Assembly: GCA_940337035.1 (NCBI GenBank)
Contig: OW679203.1
Coordinates: forward strand, 78,817,061-78,881,060
DNA length: 64,000 nucleotides
From: Agriotes lineatus
Lineage: Eukaryota > Arthropoda > Insecta > Coleoptera > Elateridae
Direction: 5' to 3'
The notes under the pieces were generated by a model. The model worked only from the letters and a program-made list of their open reading frames with translations, was not told where the DNA came from and did no database searches. Made by a program: the position numbers and the translations under genes. How positions within the stretch are numbered: the stretch's first letter is position 1; every line of letters begins with the position of its first letter. Positions 36,091 to 47,740 of this stretch are shown here, in pieces.

Positions 36091-38613
36091 TCATAGGTCA
36101 TGTATTATCTGCTGCTGTCGGGTTAGTAGCACGCTTAAGTGACCTGATGTTTCCAGGCTTGGTTCTTCGGCTAAGCTTTGATACTCGCTTCCCATTGATT
36201 CTGCCTGTGATGTAATGTTGACTTGCAGAATTTTATTAAACGTTGCAACGACCGGGATCGAACTAAATGATCGTGCGTACAGAATGTGTTGTCCTGTGAG
36301 GATATAGCACTCTGGAGTGATCTGGATGACTCCGGTATCTTCAAGAATTACTTCCTCTCGTACATCGTTACAGATGATTGCTGCACTGGTGGCTTTGTTG
36401 GCTATAAACATCCATGTATTCGCCTTGTACAGCTCTTTCCATCTTATTGTGGTGACGTTGTAGAGTTGTGTGCTACATGGCACCTTTTCCAAGCGTTGAT
36501 ACATCTCATCGATGATGCAGTTGGGGTTTTTCTCGACACTATTTATGACAGCAGGTGTACATAAATAAATGTGCTCCTTTATTGGAATGCTGACCTCGAA
36601 CTTGGATGGCGGTATGCTGAAGTACTGCTGATGGTTGTAGGCCACAGCTAAGAAATACGGGTTGACTTCTATTGTTGCATACTCTCCGCTTTTAATTTTC
36701 CTAGGGATGGCGGTGACCTTGATGATTTCATATTCGGTTACTTCAGTGATATGGAAGTATCCAAATATCTTAATGGCTTCCTTGGTTTGTCCCACCTCCA
36801 TCTTGTACACTGGCGATGGCAATATTCGTAAGTTTGGTGGTAGCTTCAAGGACAGCAACTTCTTGTATTTTTCTGCCACTTTCTGCAAATAGTTGCTGGC
36901 CATTTGATATGCTGATAACACGTGAACATTTAGTTTATTGGCGTCGATAGATCTGTACCAGGCCTTCATTTCGTTAATAAGGTGAGTTCCTTGGTTGAAT
37001 TTTACCCGGATATCTGTTAAATCTTGCTGTAGCATTTGGTTCAGACTTTTCCCATTTGATGACTTGGATGAAGCGTCAAATACTACTCTTAACTTGGTTG
37101 TATCACTGTCCTCCTTTATGACAGCTTGGTGAGAAATGTAGTATCCTCTTCTCGGATCATCATCTTGATCCATTTTCCTCATGTGACCCAAGAAAATGTA
37201 TTCCCTCATGAACTCTTCATATTCGGACTCGAATTTTCTGTTAGTCTCGAATCGTTTCTCCATTTGCAACATTCTGGCAACTGCTCTCCTCCTTGACTTG
37301 CCCAAATGACTTGGGTCCTCCTTGAATGGTATTTTTACCACATAGGTCCCATCTTGCTTCCGAAAATGAGATTCCTCGAACTGCTGTTCACAGTCTTGAT
37401 CTTCCTGAGAGATAGGTTTCTGTCTTGAGACCTCTTCTATTTCCCAGAATTTCCTGAGTTGGTGATCTTCTTCTAGGTTAGATACCATGCTCACCACTCT
37501 CATGTTGGGTTGTTTTGCTGCCTCTACTGCCCCATATAAGATCCATCCTAACTCTGTCTTTTGCGCCATCATCCCTAGTTTTTTCTTCTTGACCCCTTCT
37601 AGGAGTATATCCTTGTATAGATCGACTCCTATCAGGATGTCTACTGGACCTGGCATGTTGTAGGTAGGATCGGCCAGTAGGCAGTGTTCCCATGCATCCT
37701 TCTCCTTTTCCACGATTGTATTCCTTGGCAACGTCCGTGTCAATCTTGCCATTATAAGCAGATCCCCATACATTCGGAAGTTGCTGGAAAATCGTGGTCT
37801 CATTTCTACTTCCATCTTTCCTTTGGACTTCCCTGCTTCGCTTTTTCCTAGACCTCTGATGTCTGCTTGGATTTTTGTTCTTGGTAATGCCAATAGTTGC
37901 GCTGCTTCTTCAGTTATAAATGATGCCTGTGATCCTGGATCGACCAAAGCTCTCAACAGTTCATAATGTCTTCCGGCTGCCTTTATTTTTAAAAATGCCG
38001 TGGCTAGCAGAACTGCCTTCTGGTTGGGATTTTTCGATTTTCTGCTAACTAGGCTGCTTACTTTTTCCACTGTTTGTCCGGAGGTGGAGGCCACTTGGGA
38101 TTTCCTATTTGGCTCCTGCTGAGGTTTTGCAATTACCTGTTGAGGATATCTTACCGGAGTTTTGCTCCATCCCTTATGCAGCATAGTATGGTGCGATTTG
38201 TCGCAGTTTTGACATTTGTTCGAATTATAGCATTTTTCATTCTCCTTGTGGATTAAACATCTCACACACAGCCGATAACGCCTGTTGGTTTGGTATCGAT
38301 CGTCACTGTTCATGGAAATGAATTTCGGGCATTGTGTGATCTTGTGGCTGTTGTTGCAGATCCGACATCTACTGATGCTTGCTTGATAACTCCTTACTGG
38401 CCATGGTTTTCTTGTTGACTCTGACATTTTAATTGGTTTTGCGATTTCCAGCTTCCTTTTGGAATCTTGAATTGCCTCAAGTGATTGGAATGTTTTTTCC
38501 AAAAACTTCAATATGTTTGCCAGATCCTGGATCTCTCGATAATTAGTCAGCGACTGTTCATATAACTTATTTGTATCCTTGTCTAGCTTCTTGACCAGCA
38601 GATGTGCTATCAT
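36091..38613 (-). CDS. In-frame fusion: gag zinc knuckles, protease, RT start, then envelope-like region
   Basis: An uninterrupted 840-codon frame. Residues about 83-150 hold gag-type Cys/His clusters (CRICNNSHKITQC, CVRCL, CQNC). Residues 219-235 hold the A17-type aspartic protease active site (LLRALVDPGSQASFIT). Residues 507-528 begin the reverse transcriptase (KLRVVFDASSKSSNGKSLNQ). At about residue 528 (near position 37030) pol similarity stops: the RT catalytic core, RNase H and integrase are absent. From about residue 545 on, the sequence reads like the stem half of an insect retroviral/baculovirus-F-type envelope, with cysteine-spaced motifs near 684-715 and 748-768. The join keeps the frame. 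The envelope membrane segment lies just downstream in another frame. Assignment as envelope is by pattern and is less certain than the pol part. Confidence 0.8.
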   Translation of the reverse strand: MIAHLLVKKLDKDTNKLYEQSLTNYREIQDLANILKFLEKTFQSLEAIQDSKRKLEIAKPIKMSESTRKPWPVRSYQASISRCRICNNSHKITQCPKFISMNSDDRYQTNRRYRLCVRCLIHKENEKCYNSNKCQNCDKSHHTMLHKGWSKTPVRYPQQVIAKPQQEPNRKSQVASTSGQTVEKVSSLVSRKSKNPNQKAVLLATAFLKIKAAGRHYELLRALVDPGSQASFITEEAAQLLALPRTKIQADIRGLGKSEAGKSKGKMEVEMRPRFSSNFRMYGDLLIMARLTRTLPRNTIVEKEKDAWEHCLLADPTYNMPGPVDILIGVDLYKDILLEGVKKKKLGMMAQKTELGWILYGAVEAAKQPNMRVVSMVSNLEEDHQLRKFWEIEEVSRQKPISQEDQDCEQQFEESHFRKQDGTYVVKIPFKEDPSHLGKSRRRAVARMLQMEKRFETNRKFESEYEEFMREYIFLGHMRKMDQDDDPRRGYYISHQAVIKEDSDTTKLRVVFDASSKSSNGKSLNQMLQQDLTDIRVKFNQGTHLINEMKAWYRSIDANKLNVHVLSAYQMASNYLQKVAEKYKKLLSLKLPPNLRILPSPVYKMEVGQTKEAIKIFGYFHITEVTEYEIIKVTAIPRKIKSGEYATIEVNPYFLAVAYNHQQYFSIPPSKFEVSIPIKEHIYLCTPAVINSVEKNPNCIIDEMYQRLEKVPCSTQLYNVTTIRWKELYKANTWMFIANKATSAAIICNDVREEVILEDTGVIQITPECYILTGQHILYARSFSSIPVVATFNKILQVNITSQAESMGSEYQSLAEEPSLETSGHLSVLLTRQQQIIHDL

Positions 38614-39045
38614 TGGTTCCCACGACCAGTGTTTAGGCCCAAGTTGGATATGGCACGTAAACTTTCCAATGTGGTATCATGCAGCTGTTTCAGGCTAGCT
38701 GCTGATTCACAGTTCAAGTTGGGCAGTTCTAACATGTTGTCTAAAAATTTGGAAAACAAAATTCTTTTGTTATTATACCTGCTTTTTAGTAGGTCCCATG
38801 CGGTTTCATAGTTAGCGTCCGATGCGTCGAGATGTTTTATTAATTTACTCGCCTCGCCTCTGAGGTAAGTTTTGAGGTACTGCATCTTCTCTGCCTTGCC
38901 TAATGTGGCATTTTTGTGGATGACTCGCCCAAAAATGTCGTGGAACGTGGTCCAATTTTCATAATTTCCTTCGAACATTGGCATTGTGATTTTGGGCAGT
39001 GGGATGGCCAATTCTTCTCGTGCTAGTGGCTGCTCACTTCTCGGA
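38610..39045 (-). pseudogene. BEL/Pao gag, DUF1759-type central domain
   Basis: Reads LPKITMPMFEGNYENWTTFH, then AEKMQYLKTYLRGEAS and YETAWDLLKSRYNN, the typical DUF1759/gag region of BEL/Pao polyproteins. The frame has no ATG at its start and is reached from the upstream gag frame by a shift near 39049. A second shift at about 38610 is needed to continue into the zinc-knuckle/protease frame. These two breaks argue that the polyprotein cannot be made intact. Confidence 0.85.
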
Positions 39046-39048
39046 ATG

Positions 39049-39618
39049 CTACTTATTTTGTAAAAATATTTGCGCTATTACCTCATTGTAACGCTCTCGC
39101 ATCTGATTGTAAACACCATCCGTGAAGTAATCCTCCGCAAATTCTTGCTCCCCTCCGAGAATCTCCTCATGAAGGCTCGTGATATTTTCCCACTGCTCGC
39201 ATATTTTGCTCACCTTTTGCTCGTAAACCATTTTCGCCTGGGGTTGTTCTAATGCCGACACCGCCTCATCCAAAATTTCGCTAAACAATCGCATTTTAAT
39301 TTCTTGCTTCTTAAGTCTGCCTACTTGTTCGATGGGGTTTTTTTTCTCGTTTTCTAAGCCGTTACTCTCCTCACTGGCTGGATTTAGCTTCTCCTGCCAT
39401 TCGTGTATGTAATCTGTCATTACTTGAAACCTTTCTTTTACCTGGCTGTAAAATTCCTTTTTAATGTATTCGTGATCTGCTGGAAGTCGCTTACGTAGTT
39501 CCATGTCACTGCTCTCGAATGCCTTCCACAATCCTCCTAACTGATCTTCTTTCTTGGCTAGGTACATTTGATTCTTTCTGCTTCCGGACTCCTTCATATT
39601 TGTGAGCAGTTGGCACAT
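39049..39618 (-). pseudogene. BEL/Pao gag, N-terminal part
   Basis: An open frame of 189 residues starting at a true ATG (39616-39618), about 595 bp from the 5' LTR. It is rich in charged, helical sequence (for example EYIKKEFYSQVKERFQ) likely to form coiled coil, as at the N-terminus of BEL gag. It ends at a TAG at 39049-39051, and the homologous product continues in a different frame at 39011-38610, so a frameshift separates the two. Gag would form the capsid of the intracellular particle. Confidence 0.75.
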
Positions 39619-40198
39619 TTTGTCCGCCAGCTGCTTCTGCTCCTTTATAATTGACTCGATGTCGATGCGGCCTTTTTATTGGATTTGGAACTAAAACTGG
39701 CTTAATAAGTAGTATCTTACCACTTTACGTACTTTCCAAGTTCTTAGCGGGTTGATTGCCGCTGAAGATTCTTCTCGCTGCACGGCGGAAGCCCTTGAAA
39801 ATTATTAGCAGGACTTATGCTGCTATCACTAATTCTCGCCTTTTCCTGTGGCGGAATTTCTTTGATTGAGTCGTAGGACGTTTTCTCCTTGGCGACGGCT
39901 CAATTTGAACTTCTCCCCAATCTTTACACAGAAGAGTACATACCAATCTTGTGCGAGTCCTCAAAAATTTTCCTACGGATATGGCAGATCCGGTCCAGTT
40001 GTTTCCTTGCCCAGAGTTTCGAATCTGTTCCGCGTGTCCAGGACTCTTGATTGATGCATTAACTTCTTTTCAGCCTCCAATTGGTTGGCTTGAGGATTTT
40101 TACCCAAAAAATCCAGTTTCCTCTTGTCCGGGGAGTAGTTGGTTTGTAGGACCAATGTCTTCTCAAAATTCCGACTTCTTCGTGATCGGGGAGTTGTT

Positions 40199-40213
40199 GG
40201 CTAGAAGGACCAA
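40199..40213 (-). other. Putative primer binding site of the BEL/Pao element
   Basis: Directly after the 5' LTR on the minus strand the sequence reads TTGGTCCTTCTAGCC. This position is where the tRNA primer anneals, and TGGTCCTTC-like sites recur in BEL/Pao elements as I recall them. I cannot assign the tRNA from the sequence alone. Confidence 0.5.
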
Positions 40214-40822
40214 TGTAAAAGATGTGGCTAAAATTAATTGGAACTTAGCACCTATTATGTTTGTTGTAAAACCAGTTTAGTTGTTTGACAGGAGATAGAG
40301 TTTATTTAGTTGTTATAAGAGATAGGGAGAGAAGGCCAGGCCATGCCAACTCTTTACGAACATTAGAAGCCTGTGTTCGTCCCCATCAATAAATACACAA
40401 TTATGGTTAAAAGTATATTGAATTCTAAAACATATCACAGAGCTATATATACAGTAAATGTATGCCGTGTTTGCGACCTATTATTAAAATTACAATCATA
40501 TATGTTTTAACTAACGTAATTCTAGACGCTTGAGTTGTTGTCTTGACCTAGTAGCCTCGCAAACTTGCACCGGTTGTGCTTTTGACATACGATACACTAC
40601 ACTTGAAAAACTGCAGCGTCTGTTTGTAAGTACGGAACTGTCACTCGATTGCGTGTGTCGCTTACATTTAATTGTTATCACGACACAGAAACTTGACACA
40701 TATCTTATCTGGCGCAAATTATGCAGTTTTTGTGGACTAATTGCGTGAACTTTTGTGTTTACTTGATTACAGTTACTTTCACACTATTTACTTAAAACCC
40801 ATGATCAAACATAGTTTGAACA
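40214..40822 (-). repeat. 5' LTR of the BEL/Pao element
   Basis: 609 bp, TG...CA. On the element's strand it has a TATATATA box (40444-40451) and, further downstream, an AATAAA polyadenylation signal (40301-40306). By eye it differs from the other LTR at about 20 positions (about 3.3%) with no length difference, implying an insertion that is neither new nor ancient. Confidence 0.93.
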
Positions 40823-42414
40823 TGATAAAGGATAGCTACAGAAATTATAACAGAATTGCAGCTAGATACACTCTACGTGACAGCCAGAGAAATACAGATT
40901 CTCAAGACCAGTGCTAAATAGGTGATGTGGTACGTTGAGTGATGGCATCCAGAAGACGCCGAAGAACTACAAAAATAGTATGGTCGGTACAAGACCTGTA
41001 GAAATCGAACGAATAGTACCACAAACTAAAGACTCCCTGGAAGATAACTAGCAGAGCATTGCAAAAGAACAACCTGTTAGGACAATTCGGAATCCCACGA
41101 TTTTCGCCTCAAAATTGCATCCTTTCGTTCCTATCTTAGTACCCTTTGTAAAATTTCATTTATATTAAGACAACTAGCGACACCTTTTGTTTCATCCGTG
41201 TGGCTGCAGGGCCCTGCAGACATAAAACTTATATTTTATCGCTTTTCATAAACCGACTCAAGCGTTTCAACTACTAACTCAAAGAGGACGCACTGTGTCA
41301 CTTTCCGGAGTTTTATCATTTCACAGGCGGCGTAATATTTTTATGGTACGGAAAGTGCCAATCGAGCGGAAGCCTACGTGACGGCTACGTGACGGGTCGC
41401 TTGTTTGCCACTGGAGCACGTGGTGCAACATTCGTATGCGTGTGAGAATGAATTCGAATGTGATGCTTATCTTGTGTCTTTCTTTATTTTACCTTGCCTT
41501 TAAGTTAGTTCCAATCACGCATTTAGGGGGTAAATAAGCAGTCTTTAAATTATCGGCCCGCGGAAGTCTCGCGTTTCCGGGCAGGCCTATTGAAACCGTT
41601 GTTCTTTGTGGTGGACCAGTTGAATATCAGTTGTGTTTTTAAATTACGTTTTGGAGCAGTTACTGAACAGATAGCAAAACCGAAAGTAGTTAATTAACGG
41701 GGCCAGTGCTTTTGTGTTTTCCAATTTGGGGACCGTGCATGGGTTAACAGACAATAATCTTCCGTTGTATGTTGCTGTAGTTCTACAAAACAAAACGCTC
41801 TATGGCGGATTTCAAATAAGGTAGACCCTAATGAGTTCAGTTACAAAGGGAGCAGCAATATTTCGCCATGTTCACCCCTTTCTACTGGTCATGTAGCTAG
41901 AGGATGTGTAACCTGCAGCATTCCATGTAGGAAATTTTACCAATAACGTCGTTATTGTACCCAAGAACTTCATAGCACACAGCCTCAACCAACTCCCATC
42001 AACAACTATTTAGGGTGTTTTTTCTGTAAGGCGCTTCAGCAGATTCTACCCTCGCTGCTGCAACTTAGCCGCCCGAATATTACAAGGTATTGTGATGTAG
42101 TTTTTATGGTGATACGCCCCGACAAACATTTAGTGGAGCATTTTAATTGTTATTATTTTGACTATTCAGAAGCTGGTGCGAGTAGCATAATTTTAATAGT
42201 AACCTGCGGCTATTTGTAGATTCGATTGTGTAGCCTTTATGTGTAGGATTTGGTAGAAACACAGCTGTTATTCTGGTCGCAGCGGGTAACCCCCCCCCCC
42301 GCGTCCCATTTTCAAAATTATTCTCATAGATATTTAAGTAAGAATACTACCCCCTTTTATGCTATTCAGTTTTGTCAAATATTTACATGTATATTTAATT
42401 TGAATAGATTTAGA

Positions 42415-43425
42415 GAAATGGGCACCCCACTGCACTTGGTAGAAATTCTCCGCCGACTATATTCAGAAAGCAAAGCAGTGGTAAAAATAAATGGTGTATT
42501 GTCCAACAATTGTCCAATTAAAAAAGGCGTTCGGCAGGGCTGTGTGCTTTCGCCTCTTTTATTTAATATATACACCGAATACATTATGAGAATAGTCTTG
42601 GAAAACTGGGATGGTGGAGCTTTAATCGGTGGACGACGAATTTCCAACTTGCGGTTCGCCGATGATACAACACTGCTTGGTGAAAGTGCAGAGGAAATAC
42701 AAAGTCTTTTACAGAGGTTAGAAGATGTGAGTAGTGAATATGGATTGAGCATCAACTATAATAAAACAAAAATATTAATAGTGGAACGGGAACATAACCA
42801 CCACCCAGAAATTCGCAGAATTGGCAAGTGCGAAGTAGCCTCGCATATGATCTACTTGGGCTCTCTTATTAACAACTCCGGTGACTGTGGAACAGAAATT
42901 AGACGCAGAATCCAGTTGGGCAGAACAGCTATGACCCAACTATCCCGACTTTGGGCCGACAGAAACATCAGCCGCAGTGTTAAAATAAAACTCGTACAAA
43001 CCATGGTGTTTCCAGTTTTCCTATACGCAGCGGAAACATGGACCGTGCGCGAGGCTGACAGACGAAGGATTGATGCCTTCGAGATGTATTGTTGGCGCAG
43101 AATGCTCCGTATGCCCTGGACAGCGCGAAGAACAAACGCATCAGTGCTAGATGAAATAAAACCACCTCAAAGACTCTCCGGTATCGTCTATGCGAGAATA
43201 CTTCAATTCCTGGGCCATATTGCTCGCCGTCAAGATAATATGGAGAAGACCATCGTCCAGGGAAAACCATGCGGTAAACGGCGAAGAGGAAGATCTCCTC
43301 TGAGATGGTCAGACATAACAAAAAGGGTGCTACACGAATCACTCGGCAGCGCTATGGAAATGGCCCAGCACAGGGAAACCTGGAAAGCACTAGTAAAGGG
43401 TAGTGTTCATACATTGAATGTATAA
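42415..43425 (+). pseudogene. LINE reverse transcriptase, C-terminal half
   Basis: The frame stays open from 42250, but retroelement similarity begins only at the insertion point (REMGTPLHLVEILRRLY); the 55 residues before it come from flanking DNA. It carries GVRQGCVLSPLLFN, the catalytic RFADD (about residues 135-139 of the open frame), the thumb region and a C-terminal stretch with YAAETWTV and GRSPLRWSD, as in RTE-like endonuclease-reverse transcriptases. Motif A and the endonuclease are lost by 5' truncation, so it is non-functional despite having no internal stop. Confidence 0.88.
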
Positions 43426-43479
43426 ATGATGCTGAATCACAACACATCAGTAATGATGTCATGATTAATGATGATGATG
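42415..43479 (+). mobile_element. 5'-truncated LINE with 9-bp target duplication
   Basis: AGATTTAGA occurs exactly at 42406-42414 and 43480-43488. Between them is the 3' part of a LINE ending in a tandem ATG tail (about 43465-43479). Length is 1065 bp. Confidence 0.88.
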
Positions 43480-43831
43480 AGATTTAGATCGACTTAAGCC
43501 TAGCCACTTTGTATGTATGGTTTTTACATGTGACAGTATATATGTGTATTTTCCCTCTATCTACTGTTATGTAAGGTGTGCCGGCGGCCTGCAACAAAAT
43601 CATCACAAGTTATATCTGTGAGTGTTCGAGCTAGGACGTCATATACAGCTGGCAGCACAACCAAGCCGCTACCCTCCCACTGCGGACTTTCAAAAAGTTA
43701 GTTTTCTAATCAAGTCCATGGCTTCCGAGGCCATTATCACCTTCATCCATATTAATAGGTTGTACTCCTAATTAACCATTATTGTAATGAACCTCGCCCT
43801 CCTAATGAGTACAACTGGTAAACTTTGCAAG

Positions 43832-43911
43832 AAACTGGCATGGTGTCGTAATGTTGGATTTCGATTGGAACAAACTGGCGTAGTGTCGTAATGTTGAATT
43901 TAGCTTGTAAC
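43832..43911. repeat. Two-copy 40-bp tandem repeat
   Basis: AAACTGGCATGGTGTCGTAA and onward (43832-43871) is repeated as AAACTGGCGTAGTGTCGTAA and onward (43872-43911) with a few substitutions. Confidence 0.85.
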
Positions 43912-44474
43912 ACACCGTGACAGAAATTATGTTCTTGAGTATTGGTATAATAAGTAAAATAAACAGAGCAGTAACCCTATATCACGAATCTACAAGACAT
44001 TTATGAGACTCATAGCAGACTGTAGCTAGATAGACTTTTTGAAACAGACAAAACTAGTTTGTATAGGATGCTTTTGCGTTATTAGTTATGCTTAAACATT
44101 GTAATTTGGTATAGTCGAATACGAGTGGTTCCGACCATGTGCAGAGACGTTTGCTTTGCCCAATGGCGCACGTTTGTAAACGGCCTGAAGTAAATTTAGT
44201 TTGTATGTGGAGGCTCTGCAGCTACAGTTTGCTATCTAAAAGTGTGTGTACGTCACATAAAAGTGATTACACATCAAATAAACGTTCTCTTAATTGTGTA
44301 CCTGCGTACGCAAATTGCAACACTCGTAAAGGTATTTTTGAGAAGCTCCTATAATTTTGTGATGTCTGCTGACCCAGCGTCGCCAAAGCAAGGAGTATGG
44401 GACTTCCCAGTTGCCTTTAGCTGGAATTCATATCCCAGTGCACATCTTCCAAGTAAATTGATACCAAATATGTT

Positions 44475-44840
44475 TGCAGTTACGCGATAAGTGTTCGTGT
44501 TCTACTGTTGGAAGCTTTCGCGAGTGCAACTTTCGTAGAGTTTAACATTCGCTCTTTTCAAGACAGCTATTTTGGCGCATCTTTAACACTGTTTGTATGT
44601 ATCTGTGTGACAGATATAATTATCATGCCCTTAGTTAAATCTAATTTCAAGTAGTTCCAAACTATATCGCCAATAGGGTTTTTATTCCTATTTTATATTT
44701 GTGGAAATGGAAATTCATTCTATAATTTAATTGATTTTTATTTATTGTTGCTATATGTTTTAAAGTCAGTATATTTGTTTAAGCAAATTGGCTTTTTGTG
44801 TATTTTTGTTTGAAGTGTGTTTCAGCTCGAAAACACGGCA
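44475..44840 (+). repeat. Dispersed repeat family B, copy 3
   Basis: Shares TTTGCAGTTACGCGATAAG, CAAACTATATCGCCAATAGG and TATGTTTTAAAGTCAGTAT followed by AAGCAAATTGGCTTTTTGTG with copies at 5.8 and 27.7 kb. Non-coding; class unknown. Confidence 0.55.
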
Positions 44841-46859
44841 TGTGAATGCTACCTCCCAATTTTTTGCAAATAATGATTGATCGTTTGTGCAATGTCTTTC
44901 TCAGTGACGCCTTGGACAAGTAGTTCTCAAAACCAGTTTCCTTTTTAGAACTACCGATAGCATTTTGGCACTGTAAACAGTGTGAACTAATCGTAGCGTT
45001 CTGATTGGCTAAAAAATATCGTAGAACTGAGCGTGGCGAAAAATCACGTAATTAAACAGGGCTTCCGATACCAGCTAAATATAATAGTGCAATTAGGGTA
45101 ATCAGACCCTAGCACAAAATCAATTTTTTCTAAGCAAAATTGTAGTCTAAAACTGTACGGTATCCAGTTTTCGTCCACTTCAACATAGTTCAATGATCTC
45201 AGCTCGACTGTTTGAGTGCAACCGGTAGCAGTTGCATATACAAGTGATAAACTCGTTAACATCCACTGTACCTCTGACCCTGAAAGGTTCCTAGTATTCT
45301 ATGTATGTATTAAAAAGGGAGGGGCGACATTTTCAGCATTTTTAGAGATAGCAGAGCACGGTAACGCAACGTGTAAACCACGGCAGATGCAAAACTCTTC
45401 TGAAAAGCTCTTCTATCCCTTCCCTTGCAAAAGGGTTTCGCCTCTGGCGTGGTTTACACGGTGAGTTACTGTCCTCTTTTGGTTTTCCTCCTGATGAAGC
45501 CCCTTACGAAAGTATGCGGAACGTTGAGTTTTTCGACCTCAATAATGACACGGCCCAATCCCGTAAGTCGTTTGTTACTTAATGACAATGAAAGTCTCCG
45601 AAATCAGCAGAGTGTATGAATGTCTACAAGCAAGCTTTCGTGTAATTTACCCTTTTTATTATTTTGAGTTTATAATACACTGTTCAATATGTGATTGTTG
45701 ACTTTATTTTATTTTTTTCCTGAAAATGAAGCTTTCAGATGTAAGTTTATTTAAGAACGTAGAATTTAGATTTGTATAAAAGCTTTATTAAAACATCACT
45801 TTAGTTTATTAATATGTAAAAATACGTAGAAAACTATCACTGCACCAATTTGTATTACATTAGAATGTTAGCATTGTATACTGCTAAGAATATTTTTAAA
45901 AGGGGCGTTTAATAGTTTTCTGTCGCTCTGGGCTTTCTAGTTCTTAACCTCGTGGTATAACAGTCTTCCGTTAAAGTTTACCAATATTTAATTTTGAAAG
46001 GTTTATTCTTTGAAGTAAATCGATTTGCAATTTCCCCGGATTAAGTTTTATGTAAACGATATTAGAAATTTTTTATGGTAGAAGATATTTAATAACGAAT
46101 GTATATATTCACTCACTGCATGGGAACTCAAATCTAAAGGTAAAAATGCTACATTGATATTCTATTAATATGCAAGAATAAGCTTTTGCTTTTAACTAGT
46201 GAAACGCTTTCAGTATGAAAGGTATTACATAGTTTAATTTCTACCATATATTTCTTCTGACTTCTTTGAAACCTTTAGATTCCGAGATCGTTGTCACATG
46301 CTCGCTCAATGTTACTCTACAGTTTCCATTTATTTCAAACACCATTAAAATTGTAAGAAGATTATACATTGTAAAAATACTACTTGTCTTTATTGTACTT
46401 CCCTGCTCATTCCAATCAAATATAAAGAAAATATTAATATTGTGAGCAAGCCGAAGACGCAGTATAATTCTAAACCTTCCATCTACTAGAGTCGTAATTA
46501 TGCAAGAACATATTTCTAACGAGGATTTGATTTTCGTGTATTTTGTAGAATTAACTTTATATTCCTTTGCACCTTTCACAGCTAAAAATGGCGGAGTTAA
46601 ATTCTAGCTTTCAGCTTTCCTATCGCTACCACCTCTTTATCGAAGTGTTACAGTTTCAGTAATTTCTTTCATTTCAATAAAACAATTCAAATTATTTTTA
46701 ATATTACACCTAAAACACGCTGCTGCTTTTCGAGGCACCGTTCCCAGTGGTAAATTTTAAATTAAGATCGGAAAATCTGTTGTCACCAGTAGACGAGTAA
46801 AATACCCATAGAATCCTGAATGTTTATAAATCTTGCAGCTTTTTCTTATCGGTGCCACG

Positions 46860-47740
46860 AATGACAATAAATGATAATCAAGCCCCAAACAAATGATACC
46901 CAGATAATAAAACCAGATTCAAATTATAGCAAACAAACATGAACACATAAATATATTAGATTGCCGACCAGTTACAGTGAAGACGGTATGTGAATTTTCC
47001 TAAATTAGCAATGGGTGTTCAAATATTAGGGGCGCCAAAGAGTATTTCAATACTGCAGATATGTCCTATGTTCATTAGCTTACGATAACTCTTAAACTAA
47101 TTAAAATTTATGTAGTTGAACTTGCAACTACATGACACTAACCCAGAAAAATTTGCCACATATATTATTTGCATTACCTGTTTGTTGGCGAGAAATCGCG
47201 TAATTTACATCAATTCACCTAATAACTAACCGGGTACAGAGATTGCACAAACACTTACATTAGCGCAGCACTTACATGTAGTTGAAGTAAGTTAACAAGT
47301 TCTTTAGTAGTTGCAGGTTGATTAGTAATTAATTTACAAGCACACGGTGATGCCGTAAAAGCCAACATAGAAGGGGGTTAATGAAATATCACCACGATAG
47401 GTAGACATTTAGTTCAATAAATACACAGCAGAAAGGTTCGAGCATGATAAAGTTTACGCTAAAGAATTGAAGCTTTACATTAAGCAATGCACACAGGTGT
47501 TTACATTGCACACCGTAAATTTGAGTTTAAATAGCTCCACGATTATATGTATAAAACCGCACAGGGAAAAAGAAGATGTAAGCAGCAAATAATAACAATA
47601 GTTTTCCATAGAACGGGGTTTTGCCTATTGTCTCGAAGGTACGAGCAGCCCAATTTTGGTGATTCTGCGACGGTAGACTCTTAATTAATGCAAAAGCCGG
47701 CTCACGTCCCGATAGGCTACGAAATGTAAACATCTGTAAC
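46860..47740. repeat. Dispersed repeat family C, copy 1
   Basis: Aligns in direct orientation with 59170-60110 through ordered blocks, including TGTTCATTAGCTTA, ACATTAGCGCAGCACT versus ACATTAACGCAGCACT, and CAGGTTGAT. Long, diverged and non-coding as far as visible; class unknown. Confidence 0.5.

Larger units (their letters stand above)
35217..40822 (-). mobile_element. BEL/Pao LTR retroelement, internally deleted
   Basis: A complete LTR-to-LTR element of 5606 bp on the minus strand, flanked by TGAT at 35213-35216 and 40823-40826 (a 4-bp target duplication, within the usual BEL/Pao range). Both LTRs are 609 bp and start TG and end CA. Gag, protease and early RT coding identify the BEL/Pao group. 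Most of RT and all of RNase H and integrase are missing, and an envelope-like region follows directly. The element sits in antisense orientation to nothing else; it is on the same strand as the host Ig gene. Confidence 0.92.

Noticed and set aside
46241..46579. A 112-codon minus-strand open frame
   Set aside because: Low-complexity AT-rich composition, no motif and no splice context for the Ig gene.
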